From NCBI RefSeq assembly GCF_027924185.1, contig NZ_BRVO01000003.1, forward strand, positions 207,968 through 271,967: a stretch of 64,000 nucleotides of DNA, in the 5' to 3' direction. The first letter of the stretch is position 1; each line of letters opens with the position of its first letter. The notes under the pieces were generated by a model. The model did no database searches, was not told the DNA's origin, and worked only from the letters and a program-made list of their open reading frames with translations. Source of the DNA: Neptunitalea lumnitzerae (lineage in GTDB: Bacteria; Bacteroidota; Bacteroidia; Flavobacteriales; Flavobacteriaceae). Shown one piece after another: positions 17,486 to 25,713 of the stretch. Made by a program: the position numbers and the translations under genes.

Positions 17486-17818
17486 ATGAACATTGAGAAC
17501 ACCAAAGCGCAAATGCGTAAGGGGGTTCTGGAATATTGTATTCTGTCTATATTAAAAGACGAAGACAAATATGTTGCAGAAATTCTAGAAACCTTGAAAA
17601 ACGCAAAGATGCTGGTAGTTGAAGGTACTATTTACCCTTTACTTACCAGATTAAAGAACTCCGGATTATTAAATTACCGTTGGGAAGAATCAACATCCGG
17701 TCCTCCAAGAAAATATTACTCGCTCACTGAAACCGGTAAAATTTTTCTGAAAGAATTAAATAATACCTGGGACGAATTGCAAAATGCGGTAACCGTTGTA
17801 ACAACACAAAAACACTAA
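17486..17818 (+). CDS. PadR family transcriptional regulator
   Basis: This 110-residue PadR-type winged-helix protein binds DNA as a dimer. The N-terminus AQMRKGVLEYCILSILKD and the wing region SGPPRKYYSLTETGK (about 75-89) are classical. It lies 6 bp before the PspC-domain gene, a common pairing in Bacteroidota, and probably regulates its own operon. The ligand is unknown. The stretch between the DUF4870 stop and this start (17418-17485) holds ATCAATCATC-type direct repeats that could be its operator, but they are low in complexity. Confidence 0.93.
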   Translation: MNIENTKAQMRKGVLEYCILSILKDEDKYVAEILETLKNAKMLVVEGTIYPLLTRLKNSGLLNYRWEESTSGPPRKYYSLTETGKIFLKELNNTWDELQNAVTVVTTQKH

Positions 17819-17824
17819 AAAACC

Positions 17825-19558
17825 ATGAACAAGACGATAAACATAAACTTAGGAGGCATGTTTTTTCATATAGATGAAGAAGCTTTTTTTAAGTTACAAA
17901 AATACTTAGATACCATTAAACGCTCTTTAACTTCTGCTCAGGGTAGAGATGAAATTATAGCTGATATTGAAGCTAGAATTGCTGAACTATTTACTGAAAG
18001 ATTGGTAAATGAACGTCAGGTAATTAACGCTAAAGACGTTAACGAAGTAATTGAAATCATGGGGCAACCAGAAGATTATATGGTAGATGAGGAAATATTT
18101 GACGATGAGCCATCTTACCAAAGAAAATCTGGCAGCAATAGAAAATCTAATACCAAACAATTGTTAAGAGACCCAGACAACAAATACATTGCAGGGGTGT
18201 CTTCAGGACTTGGCCATTACTTTGGTATAGATACCGTTTGGATTAGACTTATTTGGGTGTTATTTGTTGTTCTTGGTTTTGGATCGCCAATTTTAGTGTA
18301 CATCATCTTCTGGATTGTTATGCCAGAAGCTAGAACCACTGCACAAAAACTATCTATGCGGGGGGAGCCGGTTAACATCAGCAATATCGAAAAAAAAGTA
18401 AAAGAAGGATTTGAAGATGTAGCCGACAGAGTTAAAAATGTAGATTATGAAAAGGTAGGAAACCGTGTTAAATCAGGCTCTCAAACAATTTTTGAAAGCT
18501 TGGGAAACGTTATCATCGCTATTTTAAAAATAATAGGTAAAATAGCGGGTGTACTAGTTATTATCATAAGTATTTCTATGCTTATTGGGTTATTTGTTAG
18601 CTTCATGATTGCACTTTTTGGTAGTAATCATGATGGGGTACACATACCTTTTCACTTAGTTGACAAATTCTTTTTACATGGTTTCCCTCTATGGGTGTTA
18701 ATGCTGTTAATTTTCTTATCTATTGGTATCCCAACATTCTTCCTACTAATTTTAGGTATTAAGATAGTTGCTAGTAATGTAAAACCACTAGGTAATATTG
18801 GTAAGTATAGCTTACTAGCTGTTTGGATACTTTCTATTATAGGGTTAATATACTTAGGCATTAATAATAGTTTTGAAAATAGTGTTACTAGTACCCTAAC
18901 AGAGAAAGAAGAATTTTATATTCAAAAAAATGATACGCTTACCATTGCCTTAATGGAAAATGAAATGTACGAGCAAACCTATAAGAAAAACGGACTTACG
19001 CTTATTGAGGAAGATGGTAAACAAATGGTAATGATGCATGATGTACGACTAGATATTAAACCTACCATTGATAGTGTTGCCTATGTAAAAGTTCAAAAAA
19101 GATCTAGTGGTCAAGATTATTCTCAATCTAAAGAGTTTGCAGAAGGTATTGAATATTATTATACAATAAGCGGTAGTACTATAAAAATAAAAGATTATTT
19201 GCTTACCGATTATGACAACGAGTATTTGAATCAGGATGTTTTTGTTACCGTGTATGTTCCTAGCAATACCTACATTAACCTAGACCACTCTATTAGAAAT
19301 GTAATCCATGATATTAAAAATGACAAGCGTATTTATGACCGTAATATGCCAGAGTATAATTGGATTATGGGTAAAACAGAACTTGAATGTCTTGATTGTG
19401 AAGAAGATGAAGAAATAGAATTTGAAACTGAAGTCGAGACAGAAACTGAAAAAACTATTGAAGAAACTGAAGAAGAGCTAATTGAGTCTGATAAAACTGT
19501 AGATGAAAAAAAGTTTCTTGAAGTGGAAAAAATAACTACAGAAAAAGAAACAAAATAA
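17825..19558 (+). CDS. PspC domain-containing membrane protein
   Basis: This 577-residue envelope protein has an N-terminal helical region that includes IIADIEARIAELF (about 1-90) and a basic linker. The PspC domain, at about 117-180, contains the typical LLRDPDNKYIAGVSSGLGHYF and VLVYIIFWIVMPEA stretches. Three to four further transmembrane segments lie between about 230 and 350, followed by a large extracytoplasmic C-terminal domain and a very acidic Glu/Thr tail (about 520-577). PspC domains in proteobacteria sense membrane stress. Here the domain is fused to extra modules and coupled to a PadR regulator. The exact signal is unknown. Confidence 0.9.
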   Translation: MNKTININLGGMFFHIDEEAFFKLQKYLDTIKRSLTSAQGRDEIIADIEARIAELFTERLVNERQVINAKDVNEVIEIMGQPEDYMVDEEIFDDEPSYQRKSGSNRKSNTKQLLRDPDNKYIAGVSSGLGHYFGIDTVWIRLIWVLFVVLGFGSPILVYIIFWIVMPEARTTAQKLSMRGEPVNISNIEKKVKEGFEDVADRVKNVDYEKVGNRVKSGSQTIFESLGNVIIAILKIIGKIAGVLVIIISISMLIGLFVSFMIALFGSNHDGVHIPFHLVDKFFLHGFPLWVLMLLIFLSIGIPTFFLLILGIKIVASNVKPLGNIGKYSLLAVWILSIIGLIYLGINNSFENSVTSTLTEKEEFYIQKNDTLTIALMENEMYEQTYKKNGLTLIEEDGKQMVMMHDVRLDIKPTIDSVAYVKVQKRSSGQDYSQSKEFAEGIEYYYTISGSTIKIKDYLLTDYDNEYLNQDVFVTVYVPSNTYINLDHSIRNVIHDIKNDKRIYDRNMPEYNWIMGKTELECLDCEEDEEIEFETEVETETEKTIEETEEELIESDKTVDEKKFLEVEKITTEKETK

Positions 19559-19602
19559 GTTAAAAATAGTATTTTTATAACCAGAAAACTTACTTAACAG
19601 CT

Positions 19603-19671
19603 ATGGAGCTATTATCTAAACTAATCATTACAATCATTTTAGTATTTTGCCAAATACTCTTAATGCTTTAA
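19603..19671 (+). CDS. Possible 22-residue hydrophobic peptide
   Basis: ATG at 19603 opens a 22-codon frame, MELLSKLIITIILVFCQILL plus two residues, which would form a single membrane helix. It begins 44 bp after the PspC stop, in the same direction, and could be the last gene of that operon. No homology can be judged at this length, so it may be chance in AT-rich DNA. Confidence 0.3.
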   Translation: MELLSKLIITIILVFCQILLML

Positions 19672-19710
19672 TTAATAGTACTTTGTAAAGTAGCTATAGA
19701 AAGATCAATC

Positions 19711-19729
19711 ATTAAACGTAACGTTTAAT
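19711..19729. repeat. 19-bp palindrome
   Basis: ATTAAACGTAACGTTTAAT has perfect 9-bp arms around one central A. It lies between the PspC operon and the terminator shared with trxB. It may be a protein-binding site or part of a longer 3' RNA structure. Confidence 0.5.
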
Positions 19730-19738
19730 ATGAACATA

Positions 19739-19770
19739 AAAAAACAGGTTGTTTTCACAACCTGTTTTTT
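19739..19770. terminator. Bidirectional Rho-independent terminator
   Basis: A perfect 14-bp stem (19739-19752 with 19757-19770, loop TTTC) with CAGGTTGT core and A/T-rich ends separates the PspC operon from convergent trxB. Confidence 0.92.
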
Positions 19771-19794
19771 AATATATAGCTTTTTCTAATCTCC

Positions 19795-20757
19795 TTAAGC
19801 TTCTTGATGTGCTTCAACCTCTGCTAAGTAACGTTCTGCATCTAGGGCAGACATACAACCTGTACCAGCAGCTGTAATTGCTTGGCGGTATACATGATCT
19901 GCAGCATCTCCTGCTACAAATACACCTGCAACGTTTGTTTTAGAGGTACCAGGCTTATTAATAATATACCCAGCATCATCTAACTCTAAGAAATCTTTAA
20001 ATATTTCTGTATTTGGTTGGTGACCAATAGCAACAAAGAATCCAGATGCCGGAATTTCTTTTACTTCTTTGGTTACATTATTTTCAACTTTAATAGCGTT
20101 CACTACTTGTCCGTCTCCAATTACTTCCAACGTTTCTGTATTAAACAAAATATCTATATTCTCAGTTTTCTTAACACGCTCTTCCATAATTCTAGAAGCT
20201 CTAAACTCGTCTCTTCTAACCAACATAGTTACTTTTTTACAAAGTTTAGATAGGTAATGTGCTTCTTCACAAGCAGAATCTCCCGCCCCAACAATTACTA
20301 CTTCTTTGTTTCTATAAAAGAATCCGTCACAAACAGCACAAGCAGAAACACCACCACCTAAACTTAAATAATGTTGTTCAGAAGGTAATCCTAAATATTT
20401 AGCAGAAGCACCTGTAGAAATAATAACCGTTTGCGCGTGAATTTCCTTTTCATCATTCACCCAAATCTTATGTATATCTCCAGAGAAATCTACTTTAGTT
20501 ACCCATCCATCTCTAACATCTGCTTCAAAACGTTTTGCTTGTTGCTCCAATTGCATCATCATTTCAGGTCCTGTAATACCTTCAGGATATCCAGGGAAAT
20601 TTTCAACATCGTTAGTTGTTGTTAACTGTCCACCTGGTTGCATTCCACGGTACATTACCGGACTCATATTAGCACGTGCTGCATATATAGCTGCTGTATA
20701 TCCTGCAGGTCCCGAACCAATAATTAAACATTTTACTTTTTCTATTGTATCTGACAT
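19795..20757 (-). CDS. trxB: Thioredoxin-disulfide reductase
   Basis: This is a flavoenzyme that reduces thioredoxin with NADPH, supplying electrons for thiol repair and thioredoxin-dependent peroxidases in the cytosol. The 320-residue protein has the FAD motif GSGPAG at 14-19, the redox CAVC at 140-143, and the NADPH motif GAGDSA near 157-162. The second FAD motif, AGVFVAGDAAD, lies in the C-terminal part. The length is typical. It is a single gene with its own promoter and terminator. Its likely clients include thioredoxins serving the Cys-type peroxidase encoded about 0.6 kb upstream. Confidence 0.96.
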   Translation of the reverse strand: MSDTIEKVKCLIIGSGPAGYTAAIYAARANMSPVMYRGMQPGGQLTTTNDVENFPGYPEGITGPEMMMQLEQQAKRFEADVRDGWVTKVDFSGDIHKIWVNDEKEIHAQTVIISTGASAKYLGLPSEQHYLSLGGGVSACAVCDGFFYRNKEVVIVGAGDSACEEAHYLSKLCKKVTMLVRRDEFRASRIMEERVKKTENIDILFNTETLEVIGDGQVVNAIKVENNVTKEVKEIPASGFFVAIGHQPNTEIFKDFLELDDAGYIINKPGTSKTNVAGVFVAGDAADHVYRQAITAAGTGCMSALDAERYLAEVEAHQEA

Positions 20758-20781
20758 GATCTTCTATCTTATAGTTTAAAA

Positions 20782-20810
20782 CAAAAATATTGTTTTTATC
20801 TTATTTGCAA
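20782..20810 (-). promoter_or_regulatory. Bacteroidota-type promoter of trxB
   Basis: On the minus strand a -33 TTG (20808-20810) and a -7 TATTTTTG (20782-20789) are 18 bp apart. The start codon is 24 bp further on. Confidence 0.65.
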
Positions 20811-20904
20811 AACAAACTTATTATCGAAACTATCTATATCTCTATAAATAAGTTTATTTCCTTATTTTAAGCTTAATTATTTTGTACTTTCTTAAAATTG
20901 CTAT

Positions 20905-21339
20905 TTATTCTACATTACGTATTAGTTTATCTAATAATCCTTTTAAGGTTATCATTTCTTCTACGCTAAATTGAAAATTAGACGCTAATGCAACAGGTAC
21001 TTGCTGAGCCTCTGTTTTCATTTGTTTTCCTTTATCAGACAACGAAATAATGATACTACGCTCATCTGTATCTGATCGTTTTCTGGAAAGCAATTCCATT
21101 TCTTCCATTCGTTTTACCAACGGTGTTAACGTATTAGACTGTAACAATAACCTTTCAGATATATAGGATAAAGAAACCTCATCTTTCTCCCATAACACTA
21201 AAAGCACCAAATATTGCGGATACGTTATACCAAAATCTTTTAATAATGGCTGATAGCACTTAGTTACCAAACGAGAAGCTGCATACAACGGAAAACAAAT
21301 CTGATTTTCTAATTTTTGATAATCATTGGTAGGTTCCAT
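20905..21339 (-). CDS. ohrR: OhrR-like MarR family peroxide-sensing repressor
   Basis: This 144-residue winged-helix repressor is of the MarR family, OhrR branch, which releases DNA when its N-terminal cysteine is oxidised by organic hydroperoxides. The sequence KLENQICFPLYAASR places Cys15 and Tyr19 at the same positions as Bacillus subtilis OhrR, and Tyr29 is also conserved (both tyrosines contact the sensing thiol). An additional Cys28 could allow a two-cysteine mechanism. The DNA-binding helix includes LLLQSNTLTPLVKRME. It lies 5 bp after the glutathione peroxidase gene in the same operon, so it is autoregulated if the operator upstream of gpx is its own. No ohr gene is present. Confidence 0.88.
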   Translation of the reverse strand: MEPTNDYQKLENQICFPLYAASRLVTKCYQPLLKDFGITYPQYLVLLVLWEKDEVSLSYISERLLLQSNTLTPLVKRMEEMELLSRKRSDTDERSIIISLSDKGKQMKTEAQQVPVALASNFQFSVEEMITLKGLLDKLIRNVE

Positions 21340-21344
21340 AGGCG

Positions 21345-21821
21345 CTATAGTAATTTCTGTATTGTTTTTTCTATGGTTTCTGGCTTGGTGATAGGGGCAA
21401 AACGTTTAACAGGTTTTCCGTTTCTATCAATTAGAAACTTCGTAAAGTTCCATTTTATTTTACTACCCAATAATCCACCTAGTTCAGATTTTAAATACTT
21501 AAACACCTCATTCGTATTAGCTCCATTCACATCTGACTTAGCCATTAACGGAAAAGTTACCCCAAAATTAATTTTACAAGCCTGCTCTACAGTATCATTT
21601 GTTTCAGGCTCTTGATTTGCAAACTGGTCTGAAGGAAAACCTAACACCACTAATCCTTTATCTTTATAGGTTTCATGTAGTTTTTCCAACCCCTCAAACT
21701 GAGGAGCTAACCCACACTTAGTAGCTGTATTTACTATTAAAACTACTTTATCTTTAAACTCACTCATGGCAACTTCTTTTCCTTGAGGAGTTTTCGTTTT
21801 TAAATTATAAAATGCACTCAT
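21345..21821 (-). CDS. Glutathione peroxidase family (thioredoxin-type) peroxidase
   Basis: This is a Cys-based peroxidase of the GPx family that reduces hydrogen and organic peroxides. The 158-residue protein has the peroxidatic Cys36 in NTATKCGL, Gln70 in the FPSDQFANQEP segment, and the catalytic Trp-Asn in KWNFTKFLID. Cys82 fits the resolving cysteine of thioredoxin-dependent GPx proteins, so thioredoxin rather than glutathione is the likely reductant. The usual second Cys in FPCNQF is Ser here. I choose the start at 21821 (MSAFYN) over 21836, because the family starts there and the leader would otherwise be very short. It is the first gene of the operon with ohrR. Confidence 0.92.
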   Translation of the reverse strand: MSAFYNLKTKTPQGKEVAMSEFKDKVVLIVNTATKCGLAPQFEGLEKLHETYKDKGLVVLGFPSDQFANQEPETNDTVEQACKINFGVTFPLMAKSDVNGANTNEVFKYLKSELGGLLGSKIKWNFTKFLIDRNGKPVKRFAPITKPETIEKTIQKLL

Positions 21822-21840
21822 AATAATCTCACGCAATTAA

Positions 21841-21895
21841 ATCGTTTACGATACAAATATACCAAAAAATAGGTTATATCGCAAACGATACAACC
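21841..21895 (-). promoter_or_regulatory. Promoter of gpx-ohrR with two operator-like palindromes
   Basis: On the minus strand a -33 TTG (21882-21884) and a -7 TATATTTG (21854-21861) are 20 bp apart. Two related sites flank them: TATCGCAAACGATA at 21877-21890 covers the -33 element, and ATCGTTTACGATA (an inverted copy of the same core) at 21841-21853 covers the expected transcription start. This is the arrangement of a repressor-controlled promoter. The right-hand site is extended by GGTT/AACC arms (21872-21895) and may double as the MFS gene terminator. Confidence 0.7.
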
Positions 21896-21905
21896 TATCC
21901 CCTTT

Positions 21906-23075
21906 TTATAATGATTTTGCCTTACGCTTTCTACGCAAAAGCATAAGTAATGTAATCATAACTCCACAAGACGCCATTCCTGCTCCTACCCATTCAGGCG
22001 AAGCATAACCAAAACCATAAGCAATTGGTAATCCTCCTAAATAAGCACCTAAAGCATTACCCATATTAAATCCAGCCTGATTTGCCGAAGATGCTAACAT
22101 CTCTGACCCTTTAGATGCATTAATCATAAGCATTTGAATTGGTGAAGCAGTTGAGAATGCGAACATCGCTGTTACAAACGTCATTATTATAGTTGGTATT
22201 TTATAAGGCGCAACTAACGAAACAGATATTAAACACAACACCATTATAGACAATAAAATGGCTGTGGCTTTACCAGGAGAAACCTTATCAGCTAATTTTC
22301 CTCCAGCAAAGTTACCTACAGTCATACCTACTCCTGCCATACTTAATAAACCAATAATTACACTTCCTTCTGGAAAACCAGTTACATTAATAAGCAATGG
22401 TTTAATATAACTAAACCATGCAAAGAAACCACCAGTACCTACAGCAGTAATACCCAAGATAAACCAAGGCTCGGCATGTAAAAATACTCTTAAATCATTT
22501 TTAGCGTTTGATCTTGGTTTTTTTGGTAAATCTGGCATCCAAAAACTGATAGATGTTACTGCCAGTACTCCAACTATAGCAACCATCACAAAGGCATAGC
22601 GCCATGTGAAATTTTCTCCTAACCAAATAGCAAACGGAATGCCTACAATATTAGCAATGGTTAAGCCTCCCAACATCATTGCTATAGCACTTGCTTCTTT
22701 ACTTTTATCTACCAATCTACTAGCTACTACTGCTCCTACTCCAAAAAAAGCTCCGTGAGGTAGCCCAGATAATAGTCTACTCAACACCATAAATTCATAA
22801 TTGGATGCGAAAATAGCTAACGAATTAAATACTGTAAAGGCCAACATTAACGTCACCAATATTTTTTTAGGTGCATAATTACCTGCTATAAGCACCAATA
22901 TAGGTGCTCCAATAACTACACCTATAGCATAGGATGCAACAAAGTGCCCCGCCTCTGGAATAGTAATACCAAAATCTTTAGCTACTTCGGGTAATATACC
23001 CATCATTAAAAACTCGGTTAATCCAATCCCAAAGCCACCAATGGCTAAAGAAATTAAGCTCTTTTTAAATAACAT
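21906..23075 (-). CDS. Major facilitator superfamily exporter (DHA1/AraJ-like)
   Basis: This 389-residue inner-membrane protein has twelve predicted helices, resembling the AraJ/YdhP branch of the DHA1 drug:proton antiporters. The first helix carries IGGFGIGLTEFLMMGILPE, a hallmark of this branch. A motif-A-like segment is at GGKLADKVSPGKA between helices 6-7/8. The C-terminus is strongly basic (RRKRKAK). The start at 23075 (MLFKKSL) is chosen because the longer reading frame to 23123 adds a segment that overlaps the upstream terminator. It is transcribed towards the gpx promoter. The substrate is unknown; a sugar or drug efflux role is inferred. Confidence 0.88.
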   Translation of the reverse strand: MLFKKSLISLAIGGFGIGLTEFLMMGILPEVAKDFGITIPEAGHFVASYAIGVVIGAPILVLIAGNYAPKKILVTLMLAFTVFNSLAIFASNYEFMVLSRLLSGLPHGAFFGVGAVVASRLVDKSKEASAIAMMLGGLTIANIVGIPFAIWLGENFTWRYAFVMVAIVGVLAVTSISFWMPDLPKKPRSNAKNDLRVFLHAEPWFILGITAVGTGGFFAWFSYIKPLLINVTGFPEGSVIIGLLSMAGVGMTVGNFAGGKLADKVSPGKATAILLSIMVLCLISVSLVAPYKIPTIIMTFVTAMFAFSTASPIQMLMINASKGSEMLASSANQAGFNMGNALGAYLGGLPIAYGFGYASPEWVGAGMASCGVMITLLMLLRRKRKAKSL

Positions 23076-23103
23076 ATACTTACTTACTAGGTTTTTGTAA
23101 ATG

Positions 23104-23139
23104 CAAAAATAGCCCTTTACCATTAGGTAAAAAGCTATT
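23104..23139 (-). terminator. Rho-independent terminator of the lipoprotein gene
   Basis: Nested inverted repeats AATAGC...GCTATT and TTTACC...GGTAAA (23108-23139, loop ATTA) are followed on the minus strand by ATTTTTG. The hairpin ends the transcript from 23212-23976 just ahead of the MFS gene. Confidence 0.65.
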
Positions 23140-23211
23140 CTATATTTTTAATTAACTACAACGAAATATGTTATAAACTACTTTTTCAACTTTCAAAATT
23201 TAACAATCCTA

Positions 23212-23976
23212 TTACCACGAAAACGGATACGAATTGCCATTATTCATATTTAGTACGGCATTTTTACTACCTAAAAATTCAACAGTACCTCCATAAATTT
23301 CACTACTAGTGCCATTAAAAGTACCACTAAAGCTAACATTTGCACTTCCAGATAAAATTTCTAATGTAGCTTTATCATAGGTTAAGTTGCTAATTGTAAT
23401 ATTAATGGTACTATTTAAATCATACCCATTTCCTAGAGTTGATATTTGATTGCCTGAATTGATAACCTCTGAATTTACCACAAATACGTTTGACAATAAT
23501 TCTAAACCTGATACTGCGATTTCTCCTACTGAGTCATCATCAGAAGTCATTCTATTAGAGGTATATTGCCTGCTAGATGAAAAGCTCATTGTAAAGGTTT
23601 CTGGTACTCCAAAAACAGTACAACTTAACATCCAATTCCAATCTGCTCCAACATAATAGGTAACTCCCCCTTGTGTTCCAGCTAATGTTACCTCATTTGC
23701 ATAGGCTACTCCACAACTTATGGTAGGCTCATCAGTTTGTTTAGCTGCATCTTCAATAGTGCTAGCTTTTACTACCGCCTCATCTGTTTGTGTTATAGCT
23801 CCCCCTGTTTCAGGAGACATTGCATTAATAATTGTCTCAGCGGCAGCCTCTTCTTGGTTTATTGATCCAGAAGCATCATCACTATCTGAACAAGCAGTAA
23901 ACATTCCTAAAGTTATAAGTAGTGTAACTACATACAATTTACTTTTTCTAACGATTTTGATTTTTTGAGTTTTCAT
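23212..23976 (-). CDS. Lipoprotein of unknown function, LytTR-repeat associated
   Basis: This 254-residue lipoprotein has a signal peptide ending MFTAC, with lipidated Cys29, followed by an Asp/Ser-rich spacer. Residues 40-80 form an Ala/Glu/Thr-rich helical region. The rest is a beta-rich domain with many Ser/Thr/Asn residues and two cysteines (about 89 and 118) that could form a disulfide. No known domain is recognised. It is a single gene. Its upstream region carries three GGTnAA repeats with 21-bp period, the same arrangement found before two other genes near the LytTR two-component system, so it is probably controlled by that system. Confidence 0.8.
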   Translation of the reverse strand: MKTQKIKIVRKSKLYVVTLLITLGMFTACSDSDDASGSINQEEAAAETIINAMSPETGGAITQTDEAVVKASTIEDAAKQTDEPTISCGVAYANEVTLAGTQGGVTYYVGADWNWMLSCTVFGVPETFTMSFSSSRQYTSNRMTSDDDSVGEIAVSGLELLSNVFVVNSEVINSGNQISTLGNGYDLNSTINITISNLTYDKATLEILSGSANVSFSGTFNGTSSEIYGGTVEFLGSKNAVLNMNNGNSYPFSW

Positions 23977-24039
23977 AAATTAATTGTTTTTAATAATTCA
24001 AACTTGACACTTTTTCTACTATTGATACGTCTATTTTTG

Positions 24040-24087
24040 GGTTAACTGACTTATTTAAAGGGTCAATTATCTATACCTTATGGTGAG
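24040..24087 (-). promoter_or_regulatory. Triple 21-bp-spaced direct repeat (site C)
   Basis: GGTTAA at 24040, GGTCAA at 24061 and GGTGAG at 24082 (plus-strand reading) are spaced exactly 21 bp apart. They lie upstream of the lipoprotein gene and overlap the 3' end of the desaturase gene. A -7-like CAAGTTTG (minus strand, 23999-24006) lies 34 bp downstream of the nearest box, and no -33 TTG is seen. The layout fits a LytTR-type activator site. Confidence 0.55.
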
Positions 24088-24841
24088 TTATTTGGTTCCA
24101 AAAATCTCTAAACCCTCTACCTATTAACACAAATGGATTGTTACTACTAAACCCAGACTTTAAACCATATACAGGCTTTTCTGTTTCTGGTATGTAGGTG
24201 TTAAATATTACATCCCAAAAGGCAAAAACTCCGGCAAAATTTTTATTGAAGTACTTCTTATTGTGAGAGTGGTGTACTCTATGTGCTGAAGGAGTATTTA
24301 TGATACCTTCAATTAACGGGATTTTAGATATCATTTCTGTATGCAAAAAGAATTGATAGAAAAGATTGAGTACCAAACACACAACAACATAAGATATTGG
24401 TAGCCCTAAAAAAACAATTGGTATTAAAAATAATGGCAACAACACAAACGAAAACCAGTTAAGCCTATATGCCGTTAACAAATTAAATTTTTTACTTGTA
24501 TGGTGGGTAAAGTGAAATGCCCATAAAAATGGGAATATATGAGATAACCGATGATACCAATAATATGCAAAATCTACCATCAGAAAAGTGAGTACAAATA
24601 CCCAAATTTCCTCCGGAAAATTAAATATTCTGTAAGAGTAGGCTAAATCCAACACCCACATTAAATATCCTGATGATATTATTTTTATAAGTTGGAAACC
24701 TATAAAAATAACGATACTGGCAATACTATCATTTGTTTGATAAACCTTCTTACGGTTTATCAAATTCCAACTAATTTCTGCTACCAGTACTACCACTATA
24801 AAACCAATAGCAATAGCACCAAAAGATTTGTACATCATCAT
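24071..24841 (-). CDS. Sterol desaturase / fatty acid hydroxylase superfamily protein
   Basis: This is a membrane-bound di-iron oxygenase, expected to hydroxylate or desaturate a lipid. Histidine motifs are present as WYHRLSH, HFTHHTS and HRVHHSHN, matching the HX3-4H / HX2-3HH clusters that hold two irons. Four or so hydrophobic segments precede and interleave them. The reading frame is open to an ATG at 24868, but a -7-like element at 24859-24866 overlaps that position. I therefore prefer the triple ATG at 24841/24838/24835 (256 residues from 24841). The repeat pair at 24898-24925 upstream suggests LytTR control. The lipid substrate is unknown. Confidence 0.87.
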   Translation of the reverse strand: MMMYKSFGAIAIGFIVVVLVAEISWNLINRKKVYQTNDSIASIVIFIGFQLIKIISSGYLMWVLDLAYSYRIFNFPEEIWVFVLTFLMVDFAYYWYHRLSHIFPFLWAFHFTHHTSKKFNLLTAYRLNWFSFVLLPLFLIPIVFLGLPISYVVVCLVLNLFYQFFLHTEMISKIPLIEGIINTPSAHRVHHSHNKKYFNKNFAGVFAFWDVIFNTYIPETEKPVYGLKSGFSSNNPFVLIGRGFRDFWNQITHHKV

Positions 24842-24897
24842 TTTCTTAAGTTTTTGTACAAAACTCAAAAAAAGATAACGTCATCTAATTTATAAAA

Positions 24898-24925
24898 GGG
24901 TGAAGTGTCTAAACATAAGGGTAAA
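24898..24925 (-). promoter_or_regulatory. 21-bp-spaced direct repeat (site B)
   Basis: GGGTGAA at 24898 and GGGTAAA at 24919 (plus-strand reading) are 21 bp apart, upstream of the desaturase gene. A -7-like GAGTTTTG (minus strand, 24859-24866) lies 33 bp downstream. The first box and its flank (GGTGAAGTGTCT) match site A at 10 of 12 positions. Confidence 0.55.
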
Positions 24926-24931
24926 ACAATC

Positions 24932-25711
24932 TTAACTATCTAACCAACTTTTAAAAATACTTGCTTTGGCTTTACTTATTATAATCTGCTCTTCTGTAGT
25001 AGGGGTGGTTTTAACAAGTAGCCTTCCATTAAAATAAAAATCTATACTATCTATACTATCTCTGTGAAGAATAAACTGTCTGTTAGCTCTAAAAAAATCT
25101 GTTGGTTGTAATAGTGTATAAATATGTTCCAAGGTATCCTCAATCACATATTGTTTTCCTGTTTTAGTACAGGCTTTTACAATTTCATTTTTACTGTAAA
25201 ACCATACTATAGAATCAGTGGCTACCGGAACCAGTTTGTTTTGATAATGTACCAAAAAACTCTTTTTATAAGATTGCTCTGGTTGTAATTGACTCAATAC
25301 TTGTTTTAAAACGTCTTGTGATAAAAACTCATTGGTTATAGAGGCTGTAGTTAAAGATGCAAACTTAGCCAAGGCACTTTCAATATCTGCTTTATCATAA
25401 GGCTTTAAGATATAAGCTATTCCATGGGTATTAAAAGCTTCCAAAGCATATTCCTCATAAGCTGTTGCAAAAATGATAGGCTTGGACACTTCTACTTTTT
25501 TTAAAATTTCAAAAGAAATTCCATCTGTTAATCTTATGTCCATAAATAACAAATCAATAGCTTCTAAATTATTAGGCAACCAATTAATAGCATCTTTAAC
25601 AGAACCCAACACATGCATTATTGAAATATCTACACTTATATCTTTCAATAGATACTCTAAGTTCCTAACATTTGCAGGTTCGTCTTCTATTATTACAACC
25701 TTTAATTTCAT
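24932..25711 (-). CDS. LytTR family response regulator
   Basis: This 259-residue response regulator has a CheY-like receiver domain (1-125) with acidic pocket Glu9/Asp10 and phosphorylation site Asp58 in LLFMDIRL. A LytTR DNA-binding domain runs from about 150 to the end, with FFRANRQFILHRDSIDSID. LytTR proteins bind pairs of direct repeats about 21 bp apart. Such repeats occur at 24040, 24898 and 28437 next to this operon. The start lies 2 bp after the kinase stop, so kinase and regulator are cotranscribed. The signal and full regulon are unknown. Confidence 0.94.
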   Translation of the reverse strand: MKLKVVIIEDEPANVRNLEYLLKDISVDISIMHVLGSVKDAINWLPNNLEAIDLLFMDIRLTDGISFEILKKVEVSKPIIFATAYEEYALEAFNTHGIAYILKPYDKADIESALAKFASLTTASITNEFLSQDVLKQVLSQLQPEQSYKKSFLVHYQNKLVPVATDSIVWFYSKNEIVKACTKTGKQYVIEDTLEHIYTLLQPTDFFRANRQFILHRDSIDSIDFYFNGRLLVKTTPTTEEQIIISKAKASIFKSWLDS

Positions 25712-25713
25712 AT

